Assembly (NCBI GenBank): GCA_040397235.1
Contig: JBBAWH010000001.1
Location: 124,001 to 188,000 of the forward strand
Origin: Limnocylindrus sp040397235
GTDB taxonomy: Bacteria; Chloroflexota; Limnocylindria; Limnocylindrales; Limnocylindraceae
Length of the DNA: 64,000 nt
Reading direction: 5' to 3'
Under the pieces are notes generated by a model. It was given only the letters and a program-made list of their open reading frames with translations. It was not told the origin of the DNA and ran no database searches. A program made the position numbers and the translations under genes. Shown here one piece after another: positions 32,459 to 41,409 of the stretch (position 1 is its first letter; the number at the start of each line of letters is the position of its first letter).

Positions 32459-33766
32459 ATGACGAACCCTCTGGCCTCTGAGCTCCTCCGCGACTTCACC
32501 GAGCGAGGTCTGGTTCATGACGTGACCGCAGGCCTCGATCAACGCCTCGTGGCTGACCCGGCGATCAGCGCCTATATCGGCTTCGATCCGAGCGCCGACT
32601 CACTCCATGTTGGGCACCTGATGGGTGTCCTTGCGCTGCGACGACTCCAACTGCACGGTGGGCGCCCCGTTGCACTGGTTGGCGGAGGGACCGGCATGAT
32701 CGGCGACCCCTCGGGTCGATCGGCCGAACGCAATCTTCTGGATCGAGCGACGCTGGATCACAATCGCGCAGCGATTGGTGCGCAGCTCGCTAATCTCGTC
32801 GACTTCTCGGGGAAGGGTGGCGCCCTCCTGCTTGATAACTTGAGCTGGCTCGGCGACCTTGGGCTGATCGATTTCCTTCGCGACACAGGGAAGCACCTCA
32901 CCGTCGGCTACATGCTCGCCAAGGAGAGCGTAAAGGCGCGGCTTGAGGGCGGTCTCTCGTTCACGGAGTTCAGCTACATGTTGCTGCAGAGCTACGACTT
33001 TATGATGTTGCGGAAGCTGCACGGTGTGGAGCTCCAGATGGGTGGCTCTGACCAGTGGGGGAACATCACCGCCGGCACGGAGCTAATTCGTCGCACCGAG
33101 GGCGAGCGCGCCGATGGTGCGCCGCAAGCCTTCGGGCTCTGCTACCCGCTCCTGCTCGCCAAGAGCGGCGCGAAGTTCGGCAAGACGGCAGAGGGTGCCG
33201 TCTGGCTCGATCCGGCCCGGACAAGTCCGTTCGCCTTCCGCCAGTTCTGGATGGAGCAGGACGACGAGTCGATCGCATCGCTCTTGCATCGCTTCACCCT
33301 CGACAGCGTTGCCGAGACCACAGCGCTGATGGCACGACACGCCGAGAACCCTGCCGCCCGTCGAGCGCAGCGCCACCTCGCCCGAACTGTGACCAGCATG
33401 GTGCACGGGGCCGATGTGGAGGCTCGCGCCGCAACCGTTGCCGATGCGTTGTTTGGCGACGGCGAGGGTGGCACCCCAGACCTTCGAGCGCTGACGCCTG
33501 AGGCCCTGGCGATGCTGGCGGATGAGCTGCCGACAAGCGGCCTACCAGTTGCCGCCGACGCCACGCTGGTTGACCTCGTCATCGCGGCCGGACTTGGCAC
33601 CTCAAAGAGTGAGGCGCGTCGACTGATTGAGCAGGGGGGCGTGAGCGTCAACGGCGCACCCGCGCCCGATGGAGCCGCCGCCGCCTCCTCATTTGCACCG
33701 CTGGCCGACGGCTCGCTCCTGCTGCGCAAGGGGCGCCGCGACTACCGTCTACTCCGCCGCGCCTAG
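32459..33766 (+). CDS. tyrS: Tyrosyl-tRNA synthetase
   Basis: 435 residues. Class I motifs are present: the HIGH equivalent HVGH in PSADSLHVGHLMGVLALRRLQ, and a KMSKS variant KFGKT followed by AEGAVWLDP. Tyr-binding residues lie in FTEFSYMLLQSYDFMML and GGSDQWGNITAGTELIRR. A C-terminal S4 domain (GTSKSEARRLIEQGGVSVNG) binds tRNA. The gene is divergent from the PBP gene and is followed by yebC. Confidence 0.96.
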   Translation: MTNPLASELLRDFTERGLVHDVTAGLDQRLVADPAISAYIGFDPSADSLHVGHLMGVLALRRLQLHGGRPVALVGGGTGMIGDPSGRSAERNLLDRATLDHNRAAIGAQLANLVDFSGKGGALLLDNLSWLGDLGLIDFLRDTGKHLTVGYMLAKESVKARLEGGLSFTEFSYMLLQSYDFMMLRKLHGVELQMGGSDQWGNITAGTELIRRTEGERADGAPQAFGLCYPLLLAKSGAKFGKTAEGAVWLDPARTSPFAFRQFWMEQDDESIASLLHRFTLDSVAETTALMARHAENPAARRAQRHLARTVTSMVHGADVEARAATVADALFGDGEGGTPDLRALTPEALAMLADELPTSGLPVAADATLVDLVIAAGLGTSKSEARRLIEQGGVSVNGAPAPDGAAAASSFAPLADGSLLLRKGRRDYRLLRRA

Positions 33767-33801
33767 CGCCCGACCCCTAGGGGGACTGCGCTCGCCTCGC
33801 C

Positions 33802-33807
33802 TATACT
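33802..33807 (+). promoter_or_regulatory. Candidate -10 box of yebC, leaderless type
   Basis: TATACT, a near-consensus -10 hexamer, ends 6 nt before the yebC ATG at 33814. No ribosome site is present in between. Confidence 0.55.
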
Positions 33808-33813
33808 CCCCGC

Positions 33814-34554
33814 ATGTCAGGACATTCAAAATGGTCAACGATCAAGCGCGCCAAGGGGGCGACTGACGCGAAGCGTGCCGCCCAATTCACGAAGGTTTCG
33901 CGCGAGATCACCATCGCCGCCCGCATTAGCGGCCCCGATCCAGCCGCGAACCCGCGCCTGCGTTTGGCGATCGACAAGGGGCGTGGCCTCAACATGCCGA
34001 ACGACAACATCAAGCGTGCCATTGAGCGTGCCGCCGGCCTCGGACAGAGCGACGCCTATGAAGAGATTGTCTACGAGGGGTATGGCCCGGGGGGCGTTGC
34101 CGTGCTCGTCGAGGCGGCAACCGACAACCGCAACCGCACGGCATCTGAGGTGCGCAGCCTCTTCACCAAGTCTGGCGGCGCTCTGGCCAGCAGCGGCGCC
34201 GTCGCCTGGCAGTTCGAGGCACGCGGTGTCATTGAATGCATCGGCTCGTTTGAGGCGGTAGGGGAGGCAGCGATTGAGGCTGGGGCGGCCGATGTCGAGG
34301 CCGACGAGGGCTCTATCTTTGTCTACTCCGACCCGCATGAGATTCACTCGGTTCAGGGTGCCCTTGAGGCCGCCGGCATCAAGGTGAAGAGTGCTGAGTC
34401 GGGCATCATCGCGAAGTCTACGGTCGAAGTCTCTGCGGATGATGCCCGTAAGAACTTCAAGCTGATTGATGCCCTTGAAGAGCTTGATGATGTGCAGCGG
34501 GTCACGGCGAACTTTGAGGTGCCACCCGAGGTCTTCGCCGAGATCGCTGGATGA
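33814..34554 (+). CDS. yebC: YebC/PmpR family protein
   Basis: 246 residues. It begins SGHSKWSTIKRAKGATDAKR, the family signature, and includes ANPRLRLAIDKGRGLNMPNDNIKRAIERA, YEGYGPGGVAVLVEAATDNRNRTASEVR and the acidic C-terminal domain. YebC proteins were long called transcriptional regulators; recent work on homologues connects some of them with translation of proline stretches. Placement immediately before ruvC is common. Its stop overlaps the ruvC start. Confidence 0.95.
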   Translation: MSGHSKWSTIKRAKGATDAKRAAQFTKVSREITIAARISGPDPAANPRLRLAIDKGRGLNMPNDNIKRAIERAAGLGQSDAYEEIVYEGYGPGGVAVLVEAATDNRNRTASEVRSLFTKSGGALASSGAVAWQFEARGVIECIGSFEAVGEAAIEAGAADVEADEGSIFVYSDPHEIHSVQGALEAAGIKVKSAESGIIAKSTVEVSADDARKNFKLIDALEELDDVQRVTANFEVPPEVFAEIAG

Positions 34555-35138
34555 GCATGCGTGTCCTGGGACTTGACCCGGGAACGGCAACCTTCGGCTG
34601 GGGCGTTGTAGATGCGGGTGGCGCCCGTCCGACACATGTCGCCCACGGCGCACTCCGCACTGCAGCAACGCTGACACTCGGTGCTCGACTGAGCATCTTG
34701 AGAGATGGCGTCACCGCACTGATTGAGGAGCACCGACCAGATCGCATTGCCATTGAGCGCATCTTCTCGCAATCCAACGTGCAGACAGCTATCGCGATCG
34801 GCGCCGTGCGCGGCGTGGCCTTGCTCATCGCCGCGGACCACAACATTGAGGTGGTTGAGGCCACACCGTCGGAGATGAAGCGTGCAATCGCTGGTGAAGG
34901 TCGCGCGACCAAGGCGGCGGTGACGAAGGCGATTACGAAACTTCTTTCGTTGCAGACTGCGCCGACCCCAGATGACGCGGCTGACGCACTCGCCTTGGCA
35001 CTCTGGGGCGCTGGTGCGCGCAAGATGGAACATCGCTCCGGCTCTTCGCGCCTAGATCGCTCTGCGGCTGCGGCAGTCGCCGCCGAGAGTGGATTTGATC
35101 GAGCGGTGCGCGCCGCCCTGCGCGCTGGGAGGTCGTAG
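34551..35138 (+). CDS. ruvC: Holliday junction resolvase RuvC
   Basis: 195 residues; the start may be the ATG at 34551 (overlapping yebC) or two codons later at 34557. The first acidic residue is in RVLGLDPGTATFGWGVV, the second in IAIERIFSQSN, and the last pair in TPDDAADALALALW. These form the RNase H-like active site that cuts Holliday junctions after RuvAB migration. It begins ruvC-ruvA-ruvB. The C-terminal Ser/Ala-rich extension of about 35 residues is not part of the catalytic core. Confidence 0.95.
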   Translation: MSMRVLGLDPGTATFGWGVVDAGGARPTHVAHGALRTAATLTLGARLSILRDGVTALIEEHRPDRIAIERIFSQSNVQTAIAIGAVRGVALLIAADHNIEVVEATPSEMKRAIAGEGRATKAAVTKAITKLLSLQTAPTPDDAADALALALWGAGARKMEHRSGSSRLDRSAAAAVAAESGFDRAVRAALRAGRS

Positions 35139-35140
35139 CC

Positions 35141-35728
35141 ATGTACGCCCACATCCACGGCTCCGTGCTCTGGGTCGAGGACGACGCCGTGGTGATCAGC
35201 GCAAACGGCCTCGGACTACGCATCCGCACGCTGCCAGCCGTCCTAAGCACCGCAACCGAGGGTGCTGTCCTTGAGCTCTATCTGCACCACATCGTGCGCG
35301 AGGACAGCGAAGCACTCGTAGGCTTTCCCACACGTGACCAGGCGCGGCTATTCGCCACCCTGCTTGATGTGACCGGTGTGGGTCCAAAGGTTGCGATTGC
35401 GCTCCTCGCCACGCACGGACCAGATCTCCTCCGTCGTGCGCTGGTTGATGGTGACGAAGCGCTCGTCGCTAAGGCCCCTGGGGTAGGGAAGCGACTCGCC
35501 GCGCGCATCATTGTCGAACTCGGTGACCGCATGAGCAGAGAGGCTTCAGCGGAGACTGAGGTTGGCGCAAAGGGCGATGCGGATCGCGACCTGCAAGGCG
35601 CCCTCCGAAGTCTTGGCTTCCCAGCTCGGGAGGCGAAAGAGATGGCAGGTGCCGTCTCTGCCAACGCTGCACTCACCACTGCGCCGCTCGCAGATCGACT
35701 CCGCGCAGCCCTCAAGGAGCGAGCATGA
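35141..35728 (+). CDS. ruvA: Holliday junction branch migration protein RuvA
   Basis: 195 residues. Domain I (OB fold) starts MYAHIHGSVLWVEDDAVVISANGLG; domain II has the paired helix-hairpin-helix motifs (LLDVTGVGPKVAIALL and VAKAPGVGKRLAARIIVEL); domain III at the C terminus (LQGALRSLGFPAREAKEMA) contacts RuvB. A tetramer holds the four-way junction. Overlaps ruvB by 4 bp. Confidence 0.95.
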   Translation: MYAHIHGSVLWVEDDAVVISANGLGLRIRTLPAVLSTATEGAVLELYLHHIVREDSEALVGFPTRDQARLFATLLDVTGVGPKVAIALLATHGPDLLRRALVDGDEALVAKAPGVGKRLAARIIVELGDRMSREASAETEVGAKGDADRDLQGALRSLGFPAREAKEMAGAVSANAALTTAPLADRLRAALKERA

Positions 35729-36729
35729 GCGACGAGTCGCGCACCGACGCCGCGGAGCTGAGCGCCGAAGCCACGCTGCGTCCCGCATCGCTCGGGGAGT
35801 ACATCGGCCAAGTGGAGGCGAAGCGCTCGCTCACCACGCTGCTACAGGCGGCACGCGAACGCGGAGAGGCTGCCGACCACCTCCTGCTGCACGGGCCCCC
35901 AGGGCTCGGGAAGACCACCCTGGCAGCGATCGTCGCCAAGGAGCTCGGGGTCGAGATCCGCTTCACCTCAGGGCCGGCCATTGAGCATGGCGGACAGATG
36001 GCGGCGATCCTCACCGACCTGACGCCACGACAGGTGCTCTTCATTGATGAGATCCACCGCCTCGGCCGAGCGGTCGAAGAGGTGCTCTATCCCGCAATGG
36101 AAGATCGCTCTATTGACATCGTCATTGGCAACCGTGGCTCGGCGCAGTCGCTGCGACTCGACATTGCACCGTTCACCCTCATCGGCGCCACCACTCGTGT
36201 CGGCATGCTCTCTTCGCCGCTGCGCGATCGCTTCGGTGCCGTGCAGCGCCTCGACTTCTACGACGATGCCGATCTTGCTGCAATCGTCCGCCGCTCCGCC
36301 GGCATCCTCGGGATCGAGATCGCCGGTGATGCCGCCGCGCTGATTGCGGCGCGCAGTCGCGGCACGCCACGCGTCGCGAATCGCCTCTTGCGCCGCGTTC
36401 GCGATGAGGTGCAGGTCGCCGGCTCCTCCAACATCACCGTTGAGGCGGCGGCGCAGGCACTGCAGGGGCTGCAGATTGATGAGGCGGGCCTCGATGCAAC
36501 CGATCGTAAGCTCCTCACCGTCATGATCGAGAAGTTCAATGGGGGACCAGTCGGCGTGGCTGCGATGGCGGCACTGCTCGGTGAATCCACCGACGCGCTC
36601 GAAGATGTCTTTGAGCCGTACCTGCTGCGAATCGGGTTCATTGACCGCACGCCACAGGGTCGCGTCGTGACCGAAGCGGCCCGCGCCCATCTCGGCAAGG
36701 ATTCGGCCTCACTCTGGGGGAAACGCTGA
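35725..36729 (+). CDS. ruvB: Holliday junction branch migration ATPase RuvB
   Basis: 334 residues. Walker A HGPPGLGKTTLAAIVAKELG, Walker B VLFIDEIHRLGRAVEE, sensor and Arg-finger regions (LIGATTRVGMLSSPLRDRFG) and the C-terminal winged helix are all present. It begins with the conserved LRPASLGEYIGQ. It powers branch migration with RuvA. Its TGA overlaps a CTG that I take as the start of tgt. Confidence 0.97.
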   Translation: MSDESRTDAAELSAEATLRPASLGEYIGQVEAKRSLTTLLQAARERGEAADHLLLHGPPGLGKTTLAAIVAKELGVEIRFTSGPAIEHGGQMAAILTDLTPRQVLFIDEIHRLGRAVEEVLYPAMEDRSIDIVIGNRGSAQSLRLDIAPFTLIGATTRVGMLSSPLRDRFGAVQRLDFYDDADLAAIVRRSAGILGIEIAGDAAALIAARSRGTPRVANRLLRRVRDEVQVAGSSNITVEAAAQALQGLQIDEAGLDATDRKLLTVMIEKFNGGPVGVAAMAALLGESTDALEDVFEPYLLRIGFIDRTPQGRVVTEAARAHLGKDSASLWGKR

Positions 36730-38042
36730 ACCGATCAGAGCAATTCGCTGCGCTCTCTGATCCAACCACGCTGCCTGCGCGCGCCGGTGGTGCGGCACAG
36801 TTCACGATTACCGCGCACGACAAGTCATCGCGCGCTCGAGCGGGCGAGCTGCGTTTAGGTCACGGTGTCGTGCAGACGCCAGACTTCATGCCCGTCGGCA
36901 CGAACGCCACGGTGAAGTCACTCGATCCAGAAGAGCTGAAGGCGCTCGGTGCCCAGATCATCCTCGCCAACACCTATCACCTCTACCTGCGCCCAGGCCA
37001 TGAACGGGTGCAGCGTTTCGGTGGCCTTCACGAGTTCATGCAGTGGGATCAACCGATCCTGACCGACTCTGGTGGATTTCAGGTGGTCTCTCTTGGTCCA
37101 CTGATGCGCATCAACGAAGAGGGTGCGCGCTTTAGCAGTCATCTCGACGGCTCCATGCACCTCTTTACGCCTGAGCGATCTATTGAGGTGCAGCAGGCGC
37201 TTGCCCCCGATATCGCCGTTGCATTTGATCAGCCGGTGATGCCGGAGGGGAGCACCGACCGTGAGGTTCGACGAGCGATGGATCGCACGCATCGTTGGGC
37301 GGTTCGCTCGTTGCGAGCGCACAACCGCCCGGATCAGGCGCTATTCGGCATTGCGCAGGGTGGAATCAACCCAGAGCTGCGCGCCGAATCTGCCACCTAC
37401 ATCCGCTCACTCCCGTTCGATGGGATCAACCTTGGCGGCCTGGCGGGGGACGAGACGCCAGAGCAGCGCAACACCGCGATCGACGCCACCGTTACCGCGC
37501 TTGAGGGGGATCTTCGCGTTCGCTACCTGATGGGTCTCGGATCACCAGTAGATCTCCTTGAGGCCGTTCTTCGCGGCGTTGACCTCTTCGACTCCGTTTT
37601 GCCCGCCCGGGTTGCCCGCAATGGGCAGGCCTGGGTCACTGGGGGGCGCCTCAATCTGCGCAACGCGCGGCACCTTGATGAGCAGGAGCCCGTCGATGCC
37701 CAGTGTGACTGCAGCACCTGCAGGCGCTTTAGCCGTGCCTACCTGGCGCACCTCTTCCGAGCCGAGGAGCTGTTGGCATACCGCCTTCTCACGATCCACA
37801 ACCTGCGCCATATGAGCGCCTTCATGGGGGAGGTTCGGAGAGCCATCGCGTCGGGTACACTCGCCGCTGAACTGCCGCGCCTTCGGGCTGCGGCTGGGGG
37901 GCCAGGGACCCCCCGACTTGGAGCCGGCGACGAGCCGGGCGCCGTGCCAGAGCGCGGTGCGATGCAGCCGCGGTACGCCGCGGCAGGCAGACTGCGAGGA
38001 GCTCAGCAGAAGAGGGCTGTAGCGTCGGAAGATAAGGAGTAA
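36726..38042 (+). CDS. tgt: Queuine/archaeosine-type tRNA-guanine transglycosylase (CTG start)
   Basis: About 438 residues if begun at the CTG at 36726, which overlaps the ruvB stop as CTGA. The conserved N-terminal segment (QFTITAHDKSSRARAGELRLGHGVVQTPDFMPVGT) is encoded in frame upstream of the first ordinary start, a GTG at 36870. No ATG, GTG or TTG exists between ruvB and that segment. Catalytic motifs are TDSGGFQVVSLG and AFDQPV, then GLGSPVDLLEAV and VLPARVARNGQAWV. The zinc site is CDCSTC with a downstream His. It exchanges G34 in GUN tRNAs. The neighbour queA, often between ruvB and tgt, is absent. The last 60 residues are an Ala/Arg-rich tail. Confidence 0.88.
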   Translation: MNRSEQFAALSDPTTLPARAGGAAQFTITAHDKSSRARAGELRLGHGVVQTPDFMPVGTNATVKSLDPEELKALGAQIILANTYHLYLRPGHERVQRFGGLHEFMQWDQPILTDSGGFQVVSLGPLMRINEEGARFSSHLDGSMHLFTPERSIEVQQALAPDIAVAFDQPVMPEGSTDREVRRAMDRTHRWAVRSLRAHNRPDQALFGIAQGGINPELRAESATYIRSLPFDGINLGGLAGDETPEQRNTAIDATVTALEGDLRVRYLMGLGSPVDLLEAVLRGVDLFDSVLPARVARNGQAWVTGGRLNLRNARHLDEQEPVDAQCDCSTCRRFSRAYLAHLFRAEELLAYRLLTIHNLRHMSAFMGEVRRAIASGTLAAELPRLRAAAGGPGTPRLGAGDEPGAVPERGAMQPRYAAAGRLRGAQQKRAVASEDKE

Positions 38043-38045
38043 CCC

Positions 38046-39128
38046 ATGGCAGAGAAGAGCGAATCCAAGAAGAGCGCAGCCGTCGAGCCAAAGGAGGAGG
38101 GGAAGCCCTCCACTGAGCGCAGTCGCGCAGTTGAAGCGGCGATCCTCACCATTGAGAAGCAGTTCGGTCGCGGTGCGATCATGAAGCTCGGCTCACGCGA
38201 GCGACTCGCGATTGATTCCATCCCAACCGGAGCGATCTCACTCGATATCGCCCTCGGTGTTGGTGGCCTACCGAAGGGTCGCATCAGCGAAATCTTCGGG
38301 CCAGAATCGTCGGGTAAGACCACGATCGCCCAGCACATCATTGCCGAGGCACAGCGCCGCGGTGGCGTGGCCGCATTCATTGACGTCGAGCATGCGCTCG
38401 ATTCAGCGTATGCCGCACAGACTGGTGTGAACGTGAACGAGCTGCTTGTCAGCCAGCCAGATACCGGCGAGCAGGCACTCGAGATCGCCGAAACCCTGAT
38501 CCGTTCAGGCGGCGTTGACATCGTTGTCATCGACTCAGTTGCGGCACTCGTGCCACGCGCTGAGATCGAGGGGGAGATGGGTGACTCGTTTGTCGGTATT
38601 CAGGCACGCCTCATGAGCCAGGCACTTCGCAAGCTGACCGGTGCAGTAGCCCGTTCCAACACGGTGCTGCTCTTTACGAACCAGCTGCGCGAGAAGATCG
38701 GCGTTATGTACGGCAGCCCAGAGACGACCCCGGGCGGTCGTGCGCTGAAGTTCTACGCGTCGGTTCGACTCGACATTCGACGAATTGAGACGATCAAGAA
38801 CGCTACTGAGGCGATCGGCTCGCGCGTACGCGTCAAGGTCGTAAAGAACAAGGTTGCCGCGCCTTTCCGCATTGCGGAGTTCGACATCATGTACGGCGAA
38901 GGAATCAGCATGGCGGGCGGCCTGCTCGACGTTGGTGTTGCAGCCGATGTGATCTCCAAGACCGGCGCCTGGTTCAACTATGGCGACGTGCGCCTCGGCC
39001 AGGGTCGAGAGCAGTCGAAAGAGTTCCTCAAGGCGAACCCTGAAGTTGCCGCAGAGATCGACGCGAAGCTTCGCTCAGTCTCCACGACGCTTGAGATTCC
39101 CGCCGCCGTCGCTCCCGAAGCGGAGTAA
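38046..39128 (+). CDS. recA: Recombinase RecA
   Basis: 360 residues. After a charged 25-residue N-terminal extension, the core has the Walker A GPESSGKT at residues 85-92, the VIDSVAALVPRAEIEGEMGDS region with loop L1, and loop L2 around FTNQLREKIGVMYGSPETTPGGRALKF. The C-terminal domain is complete. RecA catalyses strand exchange and SOS co-protease activity. An AAGGAG ribosome site lies before the ATG. No clear SOS box was identified upstream, and the gene follows tgt by 3 bp. Confidence 0.98.
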   Translation: MAEKSESKKSAAVEPKEEGKPSTERSRAVEAAILTIEKQFGRGAIMKLGSRERLAIDSIPTGAISLDIALGVGGLPKGRISEIFGPESSGKTTIAQHIIAEAQRRGGVAAFIDVEHALDSAYAAQTGVNVNELLVSQPDTGEQALEIAETLIRSGGVDIVVIDSVAALVPRAEIEGEMGDSFVGIQARLMSQALRKLTGAVARSNTVLLFTNQLREKIGVMYGSPETTPGGRALKFYASVRLDIRRIETIKNATEAIGSRVRVKVVKNKVAAPFRIAEFDIMYGEGISMAGGLLDVGVAADVISKTGAWFNYGDVRLGQGREQSKEFLKANPEVAAEIDAKLRSVSTTLEIPAAVAPEAE

Positions 39129-39137
39129 CGGTGCGTC

Positions 39138-39746
39138 GTGGCGCGTCGCCGCGACCCTGAAGCGCAGAAAACCCGCCGAGCAGCGGCAGAGGCCTCCGAT
39201 GTATTGGAGGCGGCTGCACGCTCGCTCAGCGGCGCACCGCGCTCGCGGAAGAGTCTTGAAGAGCGCCTGATCACCGCCGGGTACCCGGAAGAACATGTGC
39301 GCACCGCAGTTGCGCGCCTCGTTGAGATCGGCCTGATTGATGACGAGCGACTCGGCCAGGCGCTGCTCGATTCGCGTGACCGATCGCGACAGCGTGGCGA
39401 TCGTGCGCTTCTGCAGGAGCTGAAACGACGTGGCATCGACGAGGAGCTCGCGCAGCGACTGCTGGCACAGCGCGCAGCGGGGGAGGCGCAGAGTACTGAA
39501 CAGGTCTGGGGCGCCACGCTGCGGGTTACCGATGAGCACGCAGAGGGGGCCGAAGAGCGCGCCGCACGCGCCGCTCTGGCCAAGTTGCGCCTGCGTGGCG
39601 GTGATGCCCGCTCCGAGGTGCAGCGACTGGCTCAGGGGCTCGCCCGACGGGGTTTCCCGGGCGCCCTCTCCTGGCGCCTCGCCCGGGAACGCGTGGAGTC
39701 GGAGACTCGAACCGCGCTGTCGGAGGGGGGCACCGAAGAGGAGTAG
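39138..39746 (+). CDS. recX: Regulatory protein RecX
   Basis: 202 residues with GTG start 9 bp after recA. The helical-repeat motifs are recognisable: AAARSLSGAPRSRKSLEERLITAGYPEEHVRTAVARLVEIGLIDDERL, then GDRALLQELKRRGIDEELAQ. A third repeat lies in AALAKLRLRGGDARSEVQRLAQGLARRGFPGALSW. RecX modulates RecA filaments, and its position right after recA is the usual one. Confidence 0.9.
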   Translation: MARRRDPEAQKTRRAAAEASDVLEAAARSLSGAPRSRKSLEERLITAGYPEEHVRTAVARLVEIGLIDDERLGQALLDSRDRSRQRGDRALLQELKRRGIDEELAQRLLAQRAAGEAQSTEQVWGATLRVTDEHAEGAEERAARAALAKLRLRGGDARSEVQRLAQGLARRGFPGALSWRLARERVESETRTALSEGGTEEE

Positions 39747-39773
39747 CCTCGCCACGCTCAGCGCCACGGGCGT

Positions 39774-39802
39774 TTGACCGATCTGGCGGGTAGGCGTAGC
39801 CT
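39774..39802 (+). promoter_or_regulatory. Candidate sigma-70 promoter of rny
   Basis: TTGACC (39774-39779), a 17-bp spacer, then TAGCCT (39797-39802). This is the best two-box promoter in the window and sits 80 bp before the rny ATG in the recX-rny gap. Confidence 0.55.
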
Positions 39803-39881
39803 CTCCTCTCCAGCCTTTGGCTGGGCATTTGACCTATTTACCGCGAGCCAGGCCGCGGGGCCAGCCTGGCAGGAGAGCGTC

Positions 39882-41408
39882 ATGACTGATCTAAACGGGA
39901 TCGCCCCCGTGTTGTTTGCTCTATTCGGCGTAGGGATCGGGCTCGCGCTGCGTAGCGTGATTGCCGCCGCCGCCATCCGTGCCGCAAACCGACGAGCCGC
40001 CGCCATCCTCGAAGAGGCGCGCCAGCAGCAGAGCTCCCTGGTGATTGGCGCAAAGGGAGAGATCTCACGCCTGCGAGCCGAGGCCGAACTCGCCCAACAG
40101 GCCGACCGTGAGGCGGCGACAGCAGAGGGTGAGCGCCTTCGCCTTCGCGAAGTCACCCTTGGTGAGCGAGAGAGCTTCTTTGCCGGTCGAGAGGTCGCCA
40201 TCGCTGAGCGCGAGCGCACCCTCGTTGATGAGTCTGTTGCCCTTGATGTGGCTCGCGCAAACGTCAATACGCGCCTTGCAGAGGTCGCCGGGCTCGACCC
40301 CGAGGCCGCTCGGACCGAGGTCCTCTCGCGCTTCACCGAAGAGGCTGAGCGCGAGACGAAGCGACTGCAGGCAACCCTGGAGCGACGCGCCCAAGAGGAT
40401 GCGGCCGACCGGGCACGCGACATGATCCTGACGGCGATGCAGCGCGTTGCAGCGGACCACAGTGCTGAGCACTCCGTGACCCACGTAAAGCTCGCGAGCG
40501 ACGAGATGAAGGGCCGACTGATCGGTCGTGAGGGGCGCAACATCCGTGCCCTTGAGGCGGCCACCGGCGTTGAGCTACTCATCGATGAGACACCTCTGCA
40601 GGTCACGCTCTCATCGTTCGACCCAGTTCGTCGCCAAGTGGCGCGTGTCGCCCTTGAGCGCCTCATGCAGGACGGGCGCATTCATCCGATTCGCATCGAA
40701 GAGATTGTTGCGAAGGCGCAGGGTGAAGTTGATGCTGACTCGCTCAAGAACGGTGAGACTGCCGCACTCAAGGTTGGTGTCACTGGCATTCCAACAGAGC
40801 TGCTGCGCATCCTTGGTCGGCTGCAGTGGCGCACCTCGTTCGGTCAGAACGTCTTGCTGCACTCGATTGAGACCGCGCAAGTCGCAGGGGCCGTCGCAGG
40901 CGAGCTCGGCATGGACATTCGCGCCGCAAAGGTCGGCGGCCTGCTCCACGACATTGGCAAGGCGCTCGACCATGAGATTGAAGGAACGCATGCGGCGATC
41001 GGCGCCGACCTGGCGCGTCGCCACGGTATGCCAGAGGGGATCGTCAATGCGATCGCTGCACACCATCAGGAGGTGGAGTGCACCGCGCGTGAGGCCCCGA
41101 TTGTGCAGGTGGCGGATGCAATCAGTGCCGCACGACCTGGCGCACGTGGCGACCAAGGCGAGGCTCATCTCCGTCGCCTCGAGGACCTTCAGCAGATCGC
41201 ACTCGGGTTCGAGGGCGTTGAGAAGGTCTACGCGGTGCAGGCCGGCCGAGAGGTGCGCATCTTGGTTCGCCCTGATCAGGTCAGCGACGAAGAGGCGCGC
41301 ACGATTGCCCGCGAGGTGGTCAAGCGCATCGAAGAGCAGCTTGCCTATCCGGGTCAGATTCGTGTCACGGTGATCCGAGAGACACGGGCGGTTGATTACG
41401 CCCGATAG
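39882..41408 (+). CDS. rny: Ribonuclease Y
   Basis: 508 residues from the ATG at 39882, chosen because AGGAG lies 6 nt upstream and the protein then starts right before its N-terminal membrane helix (GIAPVLFALFGVGIGLAL). A long coiled coil follows (about residues 35-185). The KH domain has GRLIGREGRNIRALEAATGVELLIDE, and the HD domain has LLHDIGKALDHE and AAHHQEVE. It is the membrane-bound initiating endoribonuclease of mRNA decay. It joins RNase J and PNPase in this window. Confidence 0.95.
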   Translation: MTDLNGIAPVLFALFGVGIGLALRSVIAAAAIRAANRRAAAILEEARQQQSSLVIGAKGEISRLRAEAELAQQADREAATAEGERLRLREVTLGERESFFAGREVAIAERERTLVDESVALDVARANVNTRLAEVAGLDPEAARTEVLSRFTEEAERETKRLQATLERRAQEDAADRARDMILTAMQRVAADHSAEHSVTHVKLASDEMKGRLIGREGRNIRALEAATGVELLIDETPLQVTLSSFDPVRRQVARVALERLMQDGRIHPIRIEEIVAKAQGEVDADSLKNGETAALKVGVTGIPTELLRILGRLQWRTSFGQNVLLHSIETAQVAGAVAGELGMDIRAAKVGGLLHDIGKALDHEIEGTHAAIGADLARRHGMPEGIVNAIAAHHQEVECTAREAPIVQVADAISAARPGARGDQGEAHLRRLEDLQQIALGFEGVEKVYAVQAGREVRILVRPDQVSDEEARTIAREVVKRIEEQLAYPGQIRVTVIRETRAVDYAR

Positions 41409-41409
41409 C

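Noticed and set aside
36870..38042. The GTG at 36870 as start of tgt
   Set aside because: It would delete the conserved N-terminal segment ending in HGVVQTPDFMPVGT, which is encoded in frame immediately upstream.
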